Of a DNA stretch of 64,000 nucleotides, positions 17,682 through 26,509 are shown piece after piece; the first letter of the stretch is position 1; the number at the start of each line of letters is the position of its first letter. The translations under genes and the position numbers were made by a program. The stretch is from UBA1573 sp034005165 (GTDB taxonomy: Bacteria; Pseudomonadota; Alphaproteobacteria; Micavibrionales; Micavibrionaceae). The stretch is taken from NCBI GenBank assembly GCA_034005165.1, contig JAVEVE010000001.1, forward strand, positions 620,001-684,000, in the 5' to 3' direction. A model generated the notes under the pieces. The model searched no databases and had not been told where the DNA came from. It saw only the letters and a list, made by a program, of their open reading frames with translations.

Positions 17682-18764
17682 ATGGGAAATGTAATCAGTT
17701 TACACCGCGATATATTCGAAAAAGCAGTAAGACCGGAAGACGCCTTGTATGTCGTCGCCGGTCAAAAAATTCTGACAGAAAAGCCCACCCAGCAAATCCG
17801 CAGCCCCGAGAATATTCTCCATATGCCTAAAACAGAACAGGATAAGGTTCTGAGGGAGAAAGCAGCCCAATTACGCTTTGTCGCCGAGCAAATGGCGAGC
17901 ACTGTCCTCTCCCGCATTGCAACCTATGAAAGACTGATAGGAACAAGCGCAACAGTCGGGGAGATAAAATCCGTTGGGCGCATGATCGAAAAAGCACTGA
18001 CAGAAAAAGACGGACAAATCGAAGGCATCAATGATGTCAGCAGATTTGCATTCTACTGCCCACGAAATGCACAAATAGAGCGTGCCTTGCACCACCTGCA
18101 TCCCGCGCATAACGCAGAAGTTGTCGAATATCTTGACGAATTCCCGTATCCGCACCCTAGAAAAGAATTGAGTCGTGCGAAGGTTATTCTGCAAGTCCCT
18201 TGCGATATCAAACTGCCACAAGGCGGCTTGGTTACAGAGTTCAACTTCGAAGTTATGATCTTCTCTAAAAAGGCAGAGGAGCATTACAAAGCTTCACATG
18301 GAACATATGAAAGACAACGCGCCTTTAAGGCTGCAGCTTTCAACGCTGACCGCGTCTCTCATGGCTGCTTGAGCCGTTGCAACAAGGAAGAGCGCAGCCT
18401 GAGTAAAGAACGTCTGGAACAAAACCGGGCAGCGCGTATATCGGCAGGTTTGGAAAAATTCGATCAGGAAAGAACATTCTTCAACCATAACGGCATACCG
18501 TTCATGACCGTTGAAAGACCGAATGATTCAAAAGCACAAACGGTTGTCCTGCGCCCCGACTATGAAACAGGAAAATATGTTCACGATCAGAGTTTTGCAC
18601 GTTTGGTATCCGATCCAGGAACAATGCAGACATCTGCCGAAGCCTTTATGCGTGCCTGCATAAATATAGGTGTAGAACATGCCAAGCGCGATAGCACGAC
18701 AGCAAACATCGTCGCATCTGCAGAATCTGCTTCTGTTTTGCAACTGAGCCACTCCCGAACATAA
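17682..18764 (+). CDS. Unknown protein with a RelA/SpoT-like segment
   Basis: The 360-residue product has no family I can name with certainty. Residues about 85-215 resemble the shortened RelA/SpoT nucleotidyltransferase-like fold: INDVSRFAFYC matches the strand normally holding D-x-x-R-y-t-v. Later, FNFEVMIFSKKAEEHYKASH followed by TYERQR matches the E-x-Q ... A-x-x-x-T/S-H-x-L-Y-E element. The canonical Tyr-Gly-Ser loop is not evident. No signal peptide or membrane helix is seen. It shares a bidirectional terminator with the convergent ABC gene. A (p)ppGpp-like synthetase, a nucleotide-modifying toxin or a dead homolog are all possible. Confidence 0.6.
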   Translation: MGNVISLHRDIFEKAVRPEDALYVVAGQKILTEKPTQQIRSPENILHMPKTEQDKVLREKAAQLRFVAEQMASTVLSRIATYERLIGTSATVGEIKSVGRMIEKALTEKDGQIEGINDVSRFAFYCPRNAQIERALHHLHPAHNAEVVEYLDEFPYPHPRKELSRAKVILQVPCDIKLPQGGLVTEFNFEVMIFSKKAEEHYKASHGTYERQRAFKAAAFNADRVSHGCLSRCNKEERSLSKERLEQNRAARISAGLEKFDQERTFFNHNGIPFMTVERPNDSKAQTVVLRPDYETGKYVHDQSFARLVSDPGTMQTSAEAFMRACINIGVEHAKRDSTTANIVASAESASVLQLSHSRT

Positions 18765-18797
18765 ACGGCGTCACGATCAAGAAATTATGCTGAAACA

Positions 18798-18828
18798 GAA
18801 AAAAGGGGGCTTACAGCCTCCTTTTTTT
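18798..18828. terminator. Bidirectional terminator
   Basis: The stem GGGGGC/GCCTCC (one G-U pair) with a 5-base loop is extended by flanking A-run and T-run pairing. It has a U-run on both strands and sits between the convergent genes ending at 18764 and 18835. Confidence 0.85.
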
Positions 18829-18834
18829 CATTTA

Positions 18835-20661
18835 TCACTTGATAAAACCTGACGTCTGTAGCGACCATAAACGCGCATACAATCCATTAAGTGCCAAAAG
18901 CTCGGCGTGCGTTCCGGTCTCGACAATCCTACCCTGCTCCATCACAATCAAACGATCCATAGACTGTAACGTAGACAGACGGTGAGCAATCGCTAGAACC
19001 GTGCGCCCTTCCATGATCGAGGAAAGGCTCTCTTCGATCAATTTCTCCGACTCACTATCCAGCGCAGACGTCGCTTCATCAAGAATAAGAATCGGCGCAT
19101 CCTTTAAAATAGCTCGTGCCAGAGCAATGCGCTGACGTTGCCCCCCCGATAGCTTAACTCCTCGCTCCCCGACTTCAGCGTCGTACCCGCTCCGTCCATC
19201 CTTATCAACCAACCCTAGAATAAAATCGTGAGCATGAGCCAGCTTGGCCGCATGAATAACATCCTCAAGAGAAGACTCTTCCGATCCGAAACGGATATTT
19301 TCAAGAATAGACCTATGAAGCAACTCAGATGTCTGAGGAATAACAGCAATCGCACTCCTCAAACTATCTTGCGTGACATCAGCAATATTCTCCCCCGATA
19401 TCCGGATTTCTCCGTCCCCTACATCATAAAGGCGCAAGATCAATTGCACGAGAGAAGATTTCCCTGCCCCCGACGGGCCAACCAGTCCGACCTTTTCTCC
19501 TGCATTGATATTCAAAGATAACCCATTAAATACAGGGCGCTCAGGATACGAGAAAGACAGGTCAGAAATCTCGATATTGGCAGACGCCATTTTCAAAACC
19601 TGTGCATCAGGTTTGTCCACAACTTCAAACGTCTGGACAATTGTATCAATCCCGTTACGCACTGTTGCCAGTAACTGGATAAACGTTACAAACAAATCAG
19701 CCAACCACCAGCTATTTCCCGATATAACAACACCGAAAGTCAGAACCATTACGACAGAGGACAACTCGATATCCCCATTCTTGAACTGATAGATAACCAG
19801 AAACAACAATCCACTCTGGAAGATGGCATTAGCGACATGTTGGGATAATGCCTGCCATCTAAAAACTTGCTGTTGGCTATATTGGGCGGAAGATCCCGCT
19901 TGATACAAGCTTTCACGCAACAACAAATCTTCCTGTTTACTTCGGGCAAAAACCTTAACTAGAAACATATTGGAGATACTATCAATATATCGTCCGCGAA
20001 CTAAATTCATATCCTCAACCGCAGCGTAGCTCGCAGGTCCGATATATTTAACCGAACAAAAAATAATTGCTCCACATCCAATCATATATCCGCCTAAAAC
20101 CAAGCCATACAAAGGGTCAAGCAAGACAAAAAAAACAAAAGCCATAACAATCTGCATGAGGCAATAATTAAAATTATGGCAGAAGTTCATGAGGATCGTA
20201 CGGATCGAGTCAGGCATTTCCATGACCTTTCCGGCCAGCCGTCCGACATAATCATCTTGAAAATAACGACTTGAATGTCCGTACATATATTGAGCCAATT
20301 GCCTGCGCACCATCATGACAAAGGGCATCAGATAAATGGAATCGATCCACACTGACATCGCGAAAAATACGCGACACCCGATCTGGACCATGACGATATA
20401 TGCAACAATGTAAAAGGCCAAATTTCCATCAGGTTGATCGACCACATAGTCTTTCAACGCTTCTGCGATCTTGCCAAAAAGCCATGGCTCGAACGAAAGC
20501 AGGATATTTGCCACAATGCACAATAGAAAGACAGAAATTGCTGGCCATTTAACCTGACGGACAAAATACCAGACAAACGACCACAACCCCACAGGAAGCT
20601 TTGCGCCCTGCGGGAGTTTCCGATCAATAAGATCCAAACCCGGAATTATCATATTCAGCAT
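18835..20661 (-). CDS. ABC exporter, fused membrane and ATPase domains
   Basis: Half-size ABC exporter expected to act as a homodimer in the inner membrane. The 608-residue product has six membrane helices in about residues 30-320. The nucleotide-binding domain includes Walker A GPSGAGKSS (about 397-405), the signature LSGGQRQRIALARAIL and Walker B PILILDEATSALD, followed by the H-loop AIAHRLST. The domain order matches the MsbA/ATM1-type class; lipid, peptide or metal substrates cannot be told apart here. No neighbouring substrate gene helps. ATG 20652 is an alternative start. Confidence 0.93.
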   Translation of the reverse strand: MLNMIIPGLDLIDRKLPQGAKLPVGLWSFVWYFVRQVKWPAISVFLLCIVANILLSFEPWLFGKIAEALKDYVVDQPDGNLAFYIVAYIVMVQIGCRVFFAMSVWIDSIYLMPFVMMVRRQLAQYMYGHSSRYFQDDYVGRLAGKVMEMPDSIRTILMNFCHNFNYCLMQIVMAFVFFVLLDPLYGLVLGGYMIGCGAIIFCSVKYIGPASYAAVEDMNLVRGRYIDSISNMFLVKVFARSKQEDLLLRESLYQAGSSAQYSQQQVFRWQALSQHVANAIFQSGLLFLVIYQFKNGDIELSSVVMVLTFGVVISGNSWWLADLFVTFIQLLATVRNGIDTIVQTFEVVDKPDAQVLKMASANIEISDLSFSYPERPVFNGLSLNINAGEKVGLVGPSGAGKSSLVQLILRLYDVGDGEIRISGENIADVTQDSLRSAIAVIPQTSELLHRSILENIRFGSEESSLEDVIHAAKLAHAHDFILGLVDKDGRSGYDAEVGERGVKLSGGQRQRIALARAILKDAPILILDEATSALDSESEKLIEESLSSIMEGRTVLAIAHRLSTLQSMDRLIVMEQGRIVETGTHAELLALNGLYARLWSLQTSGFIK

Positions 20662-20710
20662 GAAGCGTGGATATCACAAACAGCCCCACTTAACAATATC
20701 TGCCAAAAGA

Positions 20711-21127
20711 CTAGACCTTTTCGAAAGACTGTCCGGTTAGATTTCGGACACCCTGCTCATGCAAAGGTATGAGACCGATAGGCTTCCGGAATAACAAAGA
20801 CTCAACAACCATAAGAGGCCGGCCTCTATCCTGAATAAGAAACAAATGGTGTTGCGCCAACATCCCAGAAAAAATTTGTCTGCTTTGCTCTTTGAGAACA
20901 CGCATATCAACAACCTGAGCGCCATCCATACGAGCATTTAGAACTGCCGCATCATCAGGAAAAGAGACACGGGCAATATTTTTACCCAGAATTGTTCCTT
21001 CCCCTTCCGAAACAATTGAAACTTTATATTGTTTCATAGTCGGCATCATAAAGCCTTTGGATGCATACAAAAACACTTCGGAGGAAATACGTCCTGCACA
21101 ATTTTCAAAAATCTTGTATAAATCCAT
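20711..21127 (-). CDS. Unrecognised 138-residue cytosolic protein
   Basis: I do not recognise this protein. The start at 21127 has AGAAGG 8 bases upstream; the open frame continues further upstream to 21190 without support. No signal peptide or membrane segment is visible. The middle is beta-rich (YKVSIVSEGEGTILG, ARVSFPDD) and the C-terminal third has FLIQDRGRPLMVVE and IGLIPLHEQGV, which could suit a small ligand-binding or PAS-like fold. That is only an impression. It is divergent from the HisN-like gene and 49 bases upstream of the ABC exporter. Confidence 0.6.
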   Translation of the reverse strand: MDLYKIFENCAGRISSEVFLYASKGFMMPTMKQYKVSIVSEGEGTILGKNIARVSFPDDAAVLNARMDGAQVVDMRVLKEQSRQIFSGMLAQHHLFLIQDRGRPLMVVESLLFRKPIGLIPLHEQGVRNLTGQSFEKV

Positions 21128-21216
21128 ATTTGACACCTTCTCTATAAATAAAGCACACTGTTTTCTGATTTTGGATGCAGAAACTATCAACCCACCTCAA
21201 CAGAGTAAACGAAAAA

Positions 21217-21984
21217 ATGTCTCACCAGACCTATCCGATAGAATTCGCAATAAAACTATCTGACGCGGCAGGAGAGATCGCCCGTACATATTTCGCCACA
21301 CCGCTCGACATTGTCAGCAAAGATGATGAAAGCCCTGTCACAAAAGCAGATCGAGAAATTGAACAGACTCTTCGCACCCTAATTGAAACCAAACGACCCG
21401 AAGACGGTATATTGGGAGAAGAATTCGGTATCAAAGACAGCAAGAGCGGCCTAACATGGGTAATCGACCCGATTGACGGCACAAAATCCTTCACAATCGC
21501 CAGACCGACTTTCGGAACTTTAATCGGCCTATGCCAAGATGAGAAACCGATTTTGGGAATTATAGACCAACCGATCACAAAAGAACGCTGGATTGGACAA
21601 TCGGGACTCTCCACAACCTATAACGGCAAGCCAGTCACAACCCGCAAATGCCCGGATATTAAACAAGCCATATTCGGCACAGGGTCTCCCTCACAAATAT
21701 CCCATAATGACAGCACGCGCTTTACACGAATAGAGAAAGCAACGCGCTATGCCGTTCTACAAGGAGACTGTTATTTTTACGGCCTAATGGCTAACGGATT
21801 TCTGGATATTATCGTTGAGGATCATTTGGGAATTTATGATTTCATCGCACTCGTACCCATCATCGAAGGTGCAGGCGGTAAGATCACGGACTGGCAGGGA
21901 AACCCTAAAACATTAAAGGGAAATCCAAGCCTGATCGCTTGTGGAGACGCAGAACTGCACGTACAGATTCTGAACCTGATCTAA
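21217..21984 (+). CDS. hisN: Inositol-monophosphatase-family phosphatase, HisN type
   Basis: Metal-dependent phosphatase; the best guess is histidinol-phosphate phosphatase in histidine synthesis. The 255-residue product has the family metal sites GEEFG (about 67-71) and WVIDPIDGTKSF (about 82-93) and the late motif DHLGIYDFIALVPIIEGAGG. The spacing of WVIDPIDGT from the following TFGTLIGL is that of HisN-type enzymes, though inositol-1-phosphatase or CysQ-like roles are possible. ATG 21217 gives MSHQTYP; an upstream ATG at 21175 overlaps the opposite gene. It converges with the transglycosylase gene, 12 bases away. Confidence 0.85.
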   Translation: MSHQTYPIEFAIKLSDAAGEIARTYFATPLDIVSKDDESPVTKADREIEQTLRTLIETKRPEDGILGEEFGIKDSKSGLTWVIDPIDGTKSFTIARPTFGTLIGLCQDEKPILGIIDQPITKERWIGQSGLSTTYNGKPVTTRKCPDIKQAIFGTGSPSQISHNDSTRFTRIEKATRYAVLQGDCYFYGLMANGFLDIIVEDHLGIYDFIALVPIIEGAGGKITDWQGNPKTLKGNPSLIACGDAELHVQILNLI

Positions 21985-21996
21985 CGAATAATCTGA

Positions 21997-23553
21997 CTAA
22001 TGATTGGCAGCAAATGCGAAGATGTTCGCGCCGATGTTCTGCGCCACCCGAACATAATCCGGACGATCCAGAGACGCAACGGCCTCAAGAGACGGAACAT
22101 CCTGCCCCATGCGGGTACGATACATCCAGTAATTCACCATGACCCGCTCAACAAATGCACGTGTCTCGGAAGACGGAATGCTCTCGATAAACAACAGCGG
22201 GTCATCAATATCAGAAAGCTGTTTCTTCCACTTGGATAAATTCCCCGGACCGGCATTATAGGCAATAGCCATTTTAAACAGATCATTATTCACAACAGGA
22301 TCACGCAACAACTGACCCACATATTTTTGGCCGATTTCCAGATTAGTCATAGGATCAGTCAAAGCAATATCTTCTGCTTTGGCCACAAATTTTGCAGTCT
22401 CAGGCATCAATTGCATCAGGCCTTTTGCACCAACAGTACTTGTAGCATGCGGGTTAAAACGGGATTCCTGACGGATTAAGGCATGGACAATTGCTTTATC
22501 AACCTGATATCCGTTTTTCGGTTCCCAAGGACTTTCGGGATACAAAGCCAGATCATAAAAACGTCCGTCCTGACTTTTGGTCTTGCGTGCCAGATAAAGA
22601 ACCAAAGCCGGTACATTTTTCTCGGATACATAAGCAAGAACCTGCGCACGCTTCTCATCATTTTTCAGCCAGCCACCTTTGGACAGACTTTCAATAGCAT
22701 TCGTAACACTACCGCTTTTGGTGTGATCAATAGCCGCCTGTACAGATGCAGACGCTTCAATTTCCTTTCTGGAGCCTGAATTCAAAACAGGAATATCGCG
22801 ATTAAAGTCATAATCACGCCCCAGAGATTTCAAAGCCACCATCCCGTAGAACGTCCGTGGATGTTCAGCAGCCTTTTCATGCCATTGCTTAACATCTGAG
22901 AACCGTCCCGCACGGAAAGACGATCTGGCAGCCCAGAACGCACCGCCCGAGGATAACCATGGTGATGCCACTTTAGAACGGGCAGTCAGAGCAAACATAT
23001 CAGCCGCACGTCCGAAATCCCCCTGACGCCAGGCGGCCTGTCCGGCAACCCAACCTGAAAGCGGGACCAATTTACCGGAACGCTGGACAACTTCCTCAGC
23101 AACCTCGGCAGCCCGCGCGATTTTACCTTCAATCAGGTAGGATTGGGCAATCTGGGCCTTAACACGGTCAAATTCTGAATTCTTGAGATTTTGGGCAGTC
23201 GGGTCTTGAGACAACAATCTCAAAGCCGCTGTCGGACGTCCCTGACGCAACTGGGCGCGAACAGCGCGCTCAACAAGCTTATAACCAGAAGACAGCTGTA
23301 CATCTGCCGAATAATCCTCCGGCAGGGCGATACCAATTTGGGAAGTGGACATATCCGTGGCTGCTCTTGTCGATCTCTCCGCACCAAACCCAAAACTCAG
23401 GTTGTCGGTCAGATCCGGCTTCATCAACACTTGGGCAAAATTCATCGTACCCGTTGATGTACCGTTACCGGCAGTTCCACATACCACACCGCTCAACAGG
23501 CAGACAGCAGCCAAAGCCAGCTGGATGCCCTTTTTTATATCGTCGTTGTGCAT
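21997..23553 (-). CDS. Soluble lytic murein transglycosylase
   Basis: Periplasmic enzyme cleaving glycan strands of peptidoglycan to anhydro-muropeptides. The 518-residue product starts with a signal peptide (hydrophobic about 10-28). A long helical superhelix (about 60-340) follows, then the SLT domain. The catalytic Glu is in ALIRQESRFNPHATS (about residue 365), with VGAKGLMQLMPETA and AIAYNAGPGN as supporting motifs. Architecture matches Slt70-like enzymes though somewhat shorter. The 295-base region upstream presumably holds its promoter. Confidence 0.93.
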   Translation of the reverse strand: MHNDDIKKGIQLALAAVCLLSGVVCGTAGNGTSTGTMNFAQVLMKPDLTDNLSFGFGAERSTRAATDMSTSQIGIALPEDYSADVQLSSGYKLVERAVRAQLRQGRPTAALRLLSQDPTAQNLKNSEFDRVKAQIAQSYLIEGKIARAAEVAEEVVQRSGKLVPLSGWVAGQAAWRQGDFGRAADMFALTARSKVASPWLSSGGAFWAARSSFRAGRFSDVKQWHEKAAEHPRTFYGMVALKSLGRDYDFNRDIPVLNSGSRKEIEASASVQAAIDHTKSGSVTNAIESLSKGGWLKNDEKRAQVLAYVSEKNVPALVLYLARKTKSQDGRFYDLALYPESPWEPKNGYQVDKAIVHALIRQESRFNPHATSTVGAKGLMQLMPETAKFVAKAEDIALTDPMTNLEIGQKYVGQLLRDPVVNNDLFKMAIAYNAGPGNLSKWKKQLSDIDDPLLFIESIPSSETRAFVERVMVNYWMYRTRMGQDVPSLEAVASLDRPDYVRVAQNIGANIFAFAANH

Positions 23554-23848
23554 AGTGAGGGGGTTTTATCAACGCCTCGTAATATTGTCCAGAAAAAAAC
23601 TAATGCGCCGCAAGCAAAACAAAGAGAATTGTTAAGCTAACCCACTGAAATACAAAGTAAATATCAATAAAAAATAATAGGGAAATTTGTGAATATTAAC
23701 AATTACATCAGCTGAATTTAACCAAAACCCAGAAGAATCAAAAAATACTTAGGAAATTAGTAATAAATACTGAACAGAAAACAGTAATTACTTGTAAGCA
23801 AATACTAACAACTTGAAAACGGCAGAAGATAAGGAAAAATAAAAGAGA
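23554..23848. other. 295-base AT-rich gap
   Basis: This is the stretch between the transglycosylase start and the end of the uracil-DNA glycosylase gene, both on the minus strand. It is strongly AT-rich with scattered TTAA half-sites, but no paired TTAA-N7-TTAA, no hairpin and no supported open frame. It probably holds the transglycosylase promoter. Confidence 0.6.
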
Positions 23849-24649
23849 TCAAGACATGCGCTTTTGAAGACCTTGCAGATCTTCCCAAGCCTCACGCTTT
23901 TTGGCTGGGCTTTTCAGCAAAAAGGACGGAGGAAAACTGACCAACGCTGGAATACCTTGATATTCGAACCACTGACCACGCAAACGTGTCATACTTTCCG
24001 AGCGCCCCAACAGAGCCTTGGCAGGAACACTCCCCATAAGCAGCAGAAAATCAGGCTTTACCAACTCAATATGCTTTTTTAAAAATGGCGCAGATAGTTC
24101 AATCTCGCTGGCATTCGGCGTTCTGTTACCCGGCGTCCGCCAATTCAAAGCATACGTCATATACACAGCTTTTGCCCGCTCAGCCTCCGCTCTCGATAAC
24201 CCGATTGCTGCCATCATTTTATCAAGTAATTGCCCGGCTTCCCCTGCAAAGGCTTGTCCTGAGCGGTCATCCTCCTCTTCTGGGATTTCCCCGACAATCA
24301 TCAATCTGGCTTGAGGATACCCATTTCCAAATACCAGATTGGCCGCAGTCTTTTTAATAGCCAACCCATCAAAAGCAGCGATGGCCTGCTTCAAGTCATC
24401 AAGGGAAGAAACAGAGTCCAGCAAAGGCGCAATCAATCCCTGTGCCTCGGCAGCCCCCAATGGGACAGCTTCAGGCCCCATAACTTGTGTAGACGGCGCC
24501 ATAACTACCGGAACAGCAGGCTCGAACAACACCATTCTTTCCAATAGCCTATTCTGCGGCACATCAAACACGGCTTCATCCCAGCCGATTTCCAGATACC
24601 ACTGGACGGCAGAGATAAGATCATGAGAGGTGAACGCAGATTCGGTCAC
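23849..24649 (-). CDS. Uracil-DNA glycosylase family protein with altered motifs
   Basis: Relative of the family 4/5 uracil-DNA glycosylases of base excision repair. The 266-residue product (GTG start at 24649 with AAAGGT upstream) has motif A as IVGEIPEEEDDRSGQAF, then PGNRTP and MTRLRGQWFEYQG. Two changes stand out. The usual motif B HPA/S-Y/F-LL reads PPSFLL, so the His is Pro. No cysteine set for the 4Fe-4S cluster is present. The N-terminal 100 residues are poorly conserved. DNA binding may persist while catalysis is weakened. A TTG at 24691 is an alternative start. It is divergent from the ETF-QO gene. Confidence 0.83.
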   Translation of the reverse strand: MTESAFTSHDLISAVQWYLEIGWDEAVFDVPQNRLLERMVLFEPAVPVVMAPSTQVMGPEAVPLGAAEAQGLIAPLLDSVSSLDDLKQAIAAFDGLAIKKTAANLVFGNGYPQARLMIVGEIPEEEDDRSGQAFAGEAGQLLDKMMAAIGLSRAEAERAKAVYMTYALNWRTPGNRTPNASEIELSAPFLKKHIELVKPDFLLLMGSVPAKALLGRSESMTRLRGQWFEYQGIPALVSFPPSFLLKSPAKKREAWEDLQGLQKRMS

Positions 24650-24729
24650 GGGACAATTACCTTTATCGAGCTTTCTTCGGGTTTTCTTCAAGCGTTGTTT
24701 AACGTATATATATAAGAGGAAGAAATCGC

Positions 24730-26427
24730 GTGATGCAACTCTTCACGCCCTTCCGTCCACACATAAGACCAAAAACAGACAACACATCACACATATTAAG
24801 TAAGACCATGACACAAGAGCCTCAACAAATCCGCGATTCCATGAGCTACGACATCGTTATTGTCGGGGGTGGACCAGCCGGACTCTCTTGTGCTATTCGC
24901 TTGAAGCAAATCAGGCCTGACTTATCCGTTTGCATTCTGGAAAAAGGATCGGAAATAGGAGCCCACCTCCTCTCGGGCGCAGTCTTTGAACCGCGTGCCT
25001 TGAATGAACTAATTCCCGACTGGAAGGAGAAAGGCGCGCCCCTTACCTGTGCGGTGACCAGTGACGAGTTTTTGTTTCTGACAGAATACAAAGCGATAAA
25101 GCTCCCAAACCCACCCCAAATGCACAACACAGGGAATTACATTATCTCCTTAGGCGCACTCGGCAAATGGCTAGCCGAACAGGCAGAAGGCCTAGGTGTC
25201 GAGATTTATCCGGGATTTGCCGCAACCGAAATCTTGTTCCACGAAGACGGAAGCGTCAAAGGTGTTGCCACCGGAGATATGGGAATCAGCAAAGAGGGAG
25301 AAAAGACTTCAGCCTATCAACCGGGCATGGAACTTCATGCCAAACACACCGTCTTTTCAGAAGGCTGCCACGGTTCGCTGACCAAACAATTGATCAAACA
25401 TTTTAACTTGCGCAAAAACGCCTCCCCGCAAACTTACGGACTAGGAGTCAAAGAAATCTGGGAGATCAAACCGGAAAACCATAAGCAAGGACATGTAGTG
25501 CACACTTTGGGCTGGCCATTGGATAGCGCAACTTACGGAGGATCGTGGTGTTACCATATGGAAGGAAATCTGGTTTCCATCGGCTATGTGGTCGGTCTGG
25601 ATTACCGGAATCCATATTTATCACCGTTCGAGGAAATGCAACGCCACAAAACCCACCCCCACTTCAAGGTGCTCCTAGAAGGAGGCAAACGTGTCTCTTA
25701 CGGAGCGCGTGCGCTGGTTGAAGGCGGCCTTGCCTCTTTGCCCAAGCTCACATTCCCCGGCGGCTTGCTGATCGGGGATAGTGCAGGCTTCCTGAACGTT
25801 GCAAAAATCAAAGGCAACCACGCCGCCATGAAATCAGGCATGCTGGCCGCCGAATCCATAGCCAAACAAATTGATGAAAAAGAATGCACAGCTTATCCTG
25901 ACCTCTTCAAACAAAGCTGGCTCTATAAGGAACTCTATCAAGTCCGAAATATCCGTGCCGGCTTCCATAAAGGCCGCTTTCTTGGTCTGATCTATGCCGC
26001 CTTCCAGACAATCGGTGGATGGATGCTGCCCTACACCCTGAAAAACCATCCAGACCACACCCAACTGGACAGTGCAGACCAGTCCAAACCAATCCCTTAT
26101 CCAAAGCCGGACGGCGTCTTGACTTTTGATCGCTTGTCCTCTGTCTTCCTCTCGAACACAAACCATGAAGAAGACCAGCCTTGCCATTTAAAACTCAAAG
26201 ACCAAAACATTCCTTTAAAAGTCAATCTGCCACAATGGGCAGAACCCGCTCAAAGATATTGTCCGGCTGGCGTCTACGAAGTCATCGAAGAAAACGGGAA
26301 GAAAAGTTTTCGCATCAATGCGCAAAACTGCGTCCATTGCAAGACATGCGATATCAAAGACCCGTCGCAAAATATCAACTGGACTCCGCCACAAGGTGGT
26401 GGGGGACCGAATTACACGGGGATGTGA
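24730..26427 (+). CDS. Electron-transfer flavoprotein-ubiquinone oxidoreductase
   Basis: Inner-membrane-bound flavo-iron-sulfur enzyme passing electrons from ETF to ubiquinone, for example during fatty-acid or amino-acid oxidation. The product has an FAD-binding GGGPAGLSCAIRLKQ motif, the GCHGSLTKQL and GLGVKEIWEI segments, and a C-terminal 4Fe-4S site with YCPAGVYE then NCVHCKTCDIKDP. AAGAGGA lies 9 bases before a GTG at 24730. The family N-terminus, however, would begin at ATG 24808 (MTQEPQQ), which lacks a ribosome-binding site. The 26-residue extension is therefore uncertain. Confidence 0.95.
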   Translation: MMQLFTPFRPHIRPKTDNTSHILSKTMTQEPQQIRDSMSYDIVIVGGGPAGLSCAIRLKQIRPDLSVCILEKGSEIGAHLLSGAVFEPRALNELIPDWKEKGAPLTCAVTSDEFLFLTEYKAIKLPNPPQMHNTGNYIISLGALGKWLAEQAEGLGVEIYPGFAATEILFHEDGSVKGVATGDMGISKEGEKTSAYQPGMELHAKHTVFSEGCHGSLTKQLIKHFNLRKNASPQTYGLGVKEIWEIKPENHKQGHVVHTLGWPLDSATYGGSWCYHMEGNLVSIGYVVGLDYRNPYLSPFEEMQRHKTHPHFKVLLEGGKRVSYGARALVEGGLASLPKLTFPGGLLIGDSAGFLNVAKIKGNHAAMKSGMLAAESIAKQIDEKECTAYPDLFKQSWLYKELYQVRNIRAGFHKGRFLGLIYAAFQTIGGWMLPYTLKNHPDHTQLDSADQSKPIPYPKPDGVLTFDRLSSVFLSNTNHEEDQPCHLKLKDQNIPLKVNLPQWAEPAQRYCPAGVYEVIEENGKKSFRINAQNCVHCKTCDIKDPSQNINWTPPQGGGGPNYTGM

Positions 26428-26509
26428 TTTAATCCTAGAATACCTATAGACCTGTCCCTCTCAATGCTTATATGATTGGAACACCACTTAACCGAAAACG
26501 GGCCTGAAC

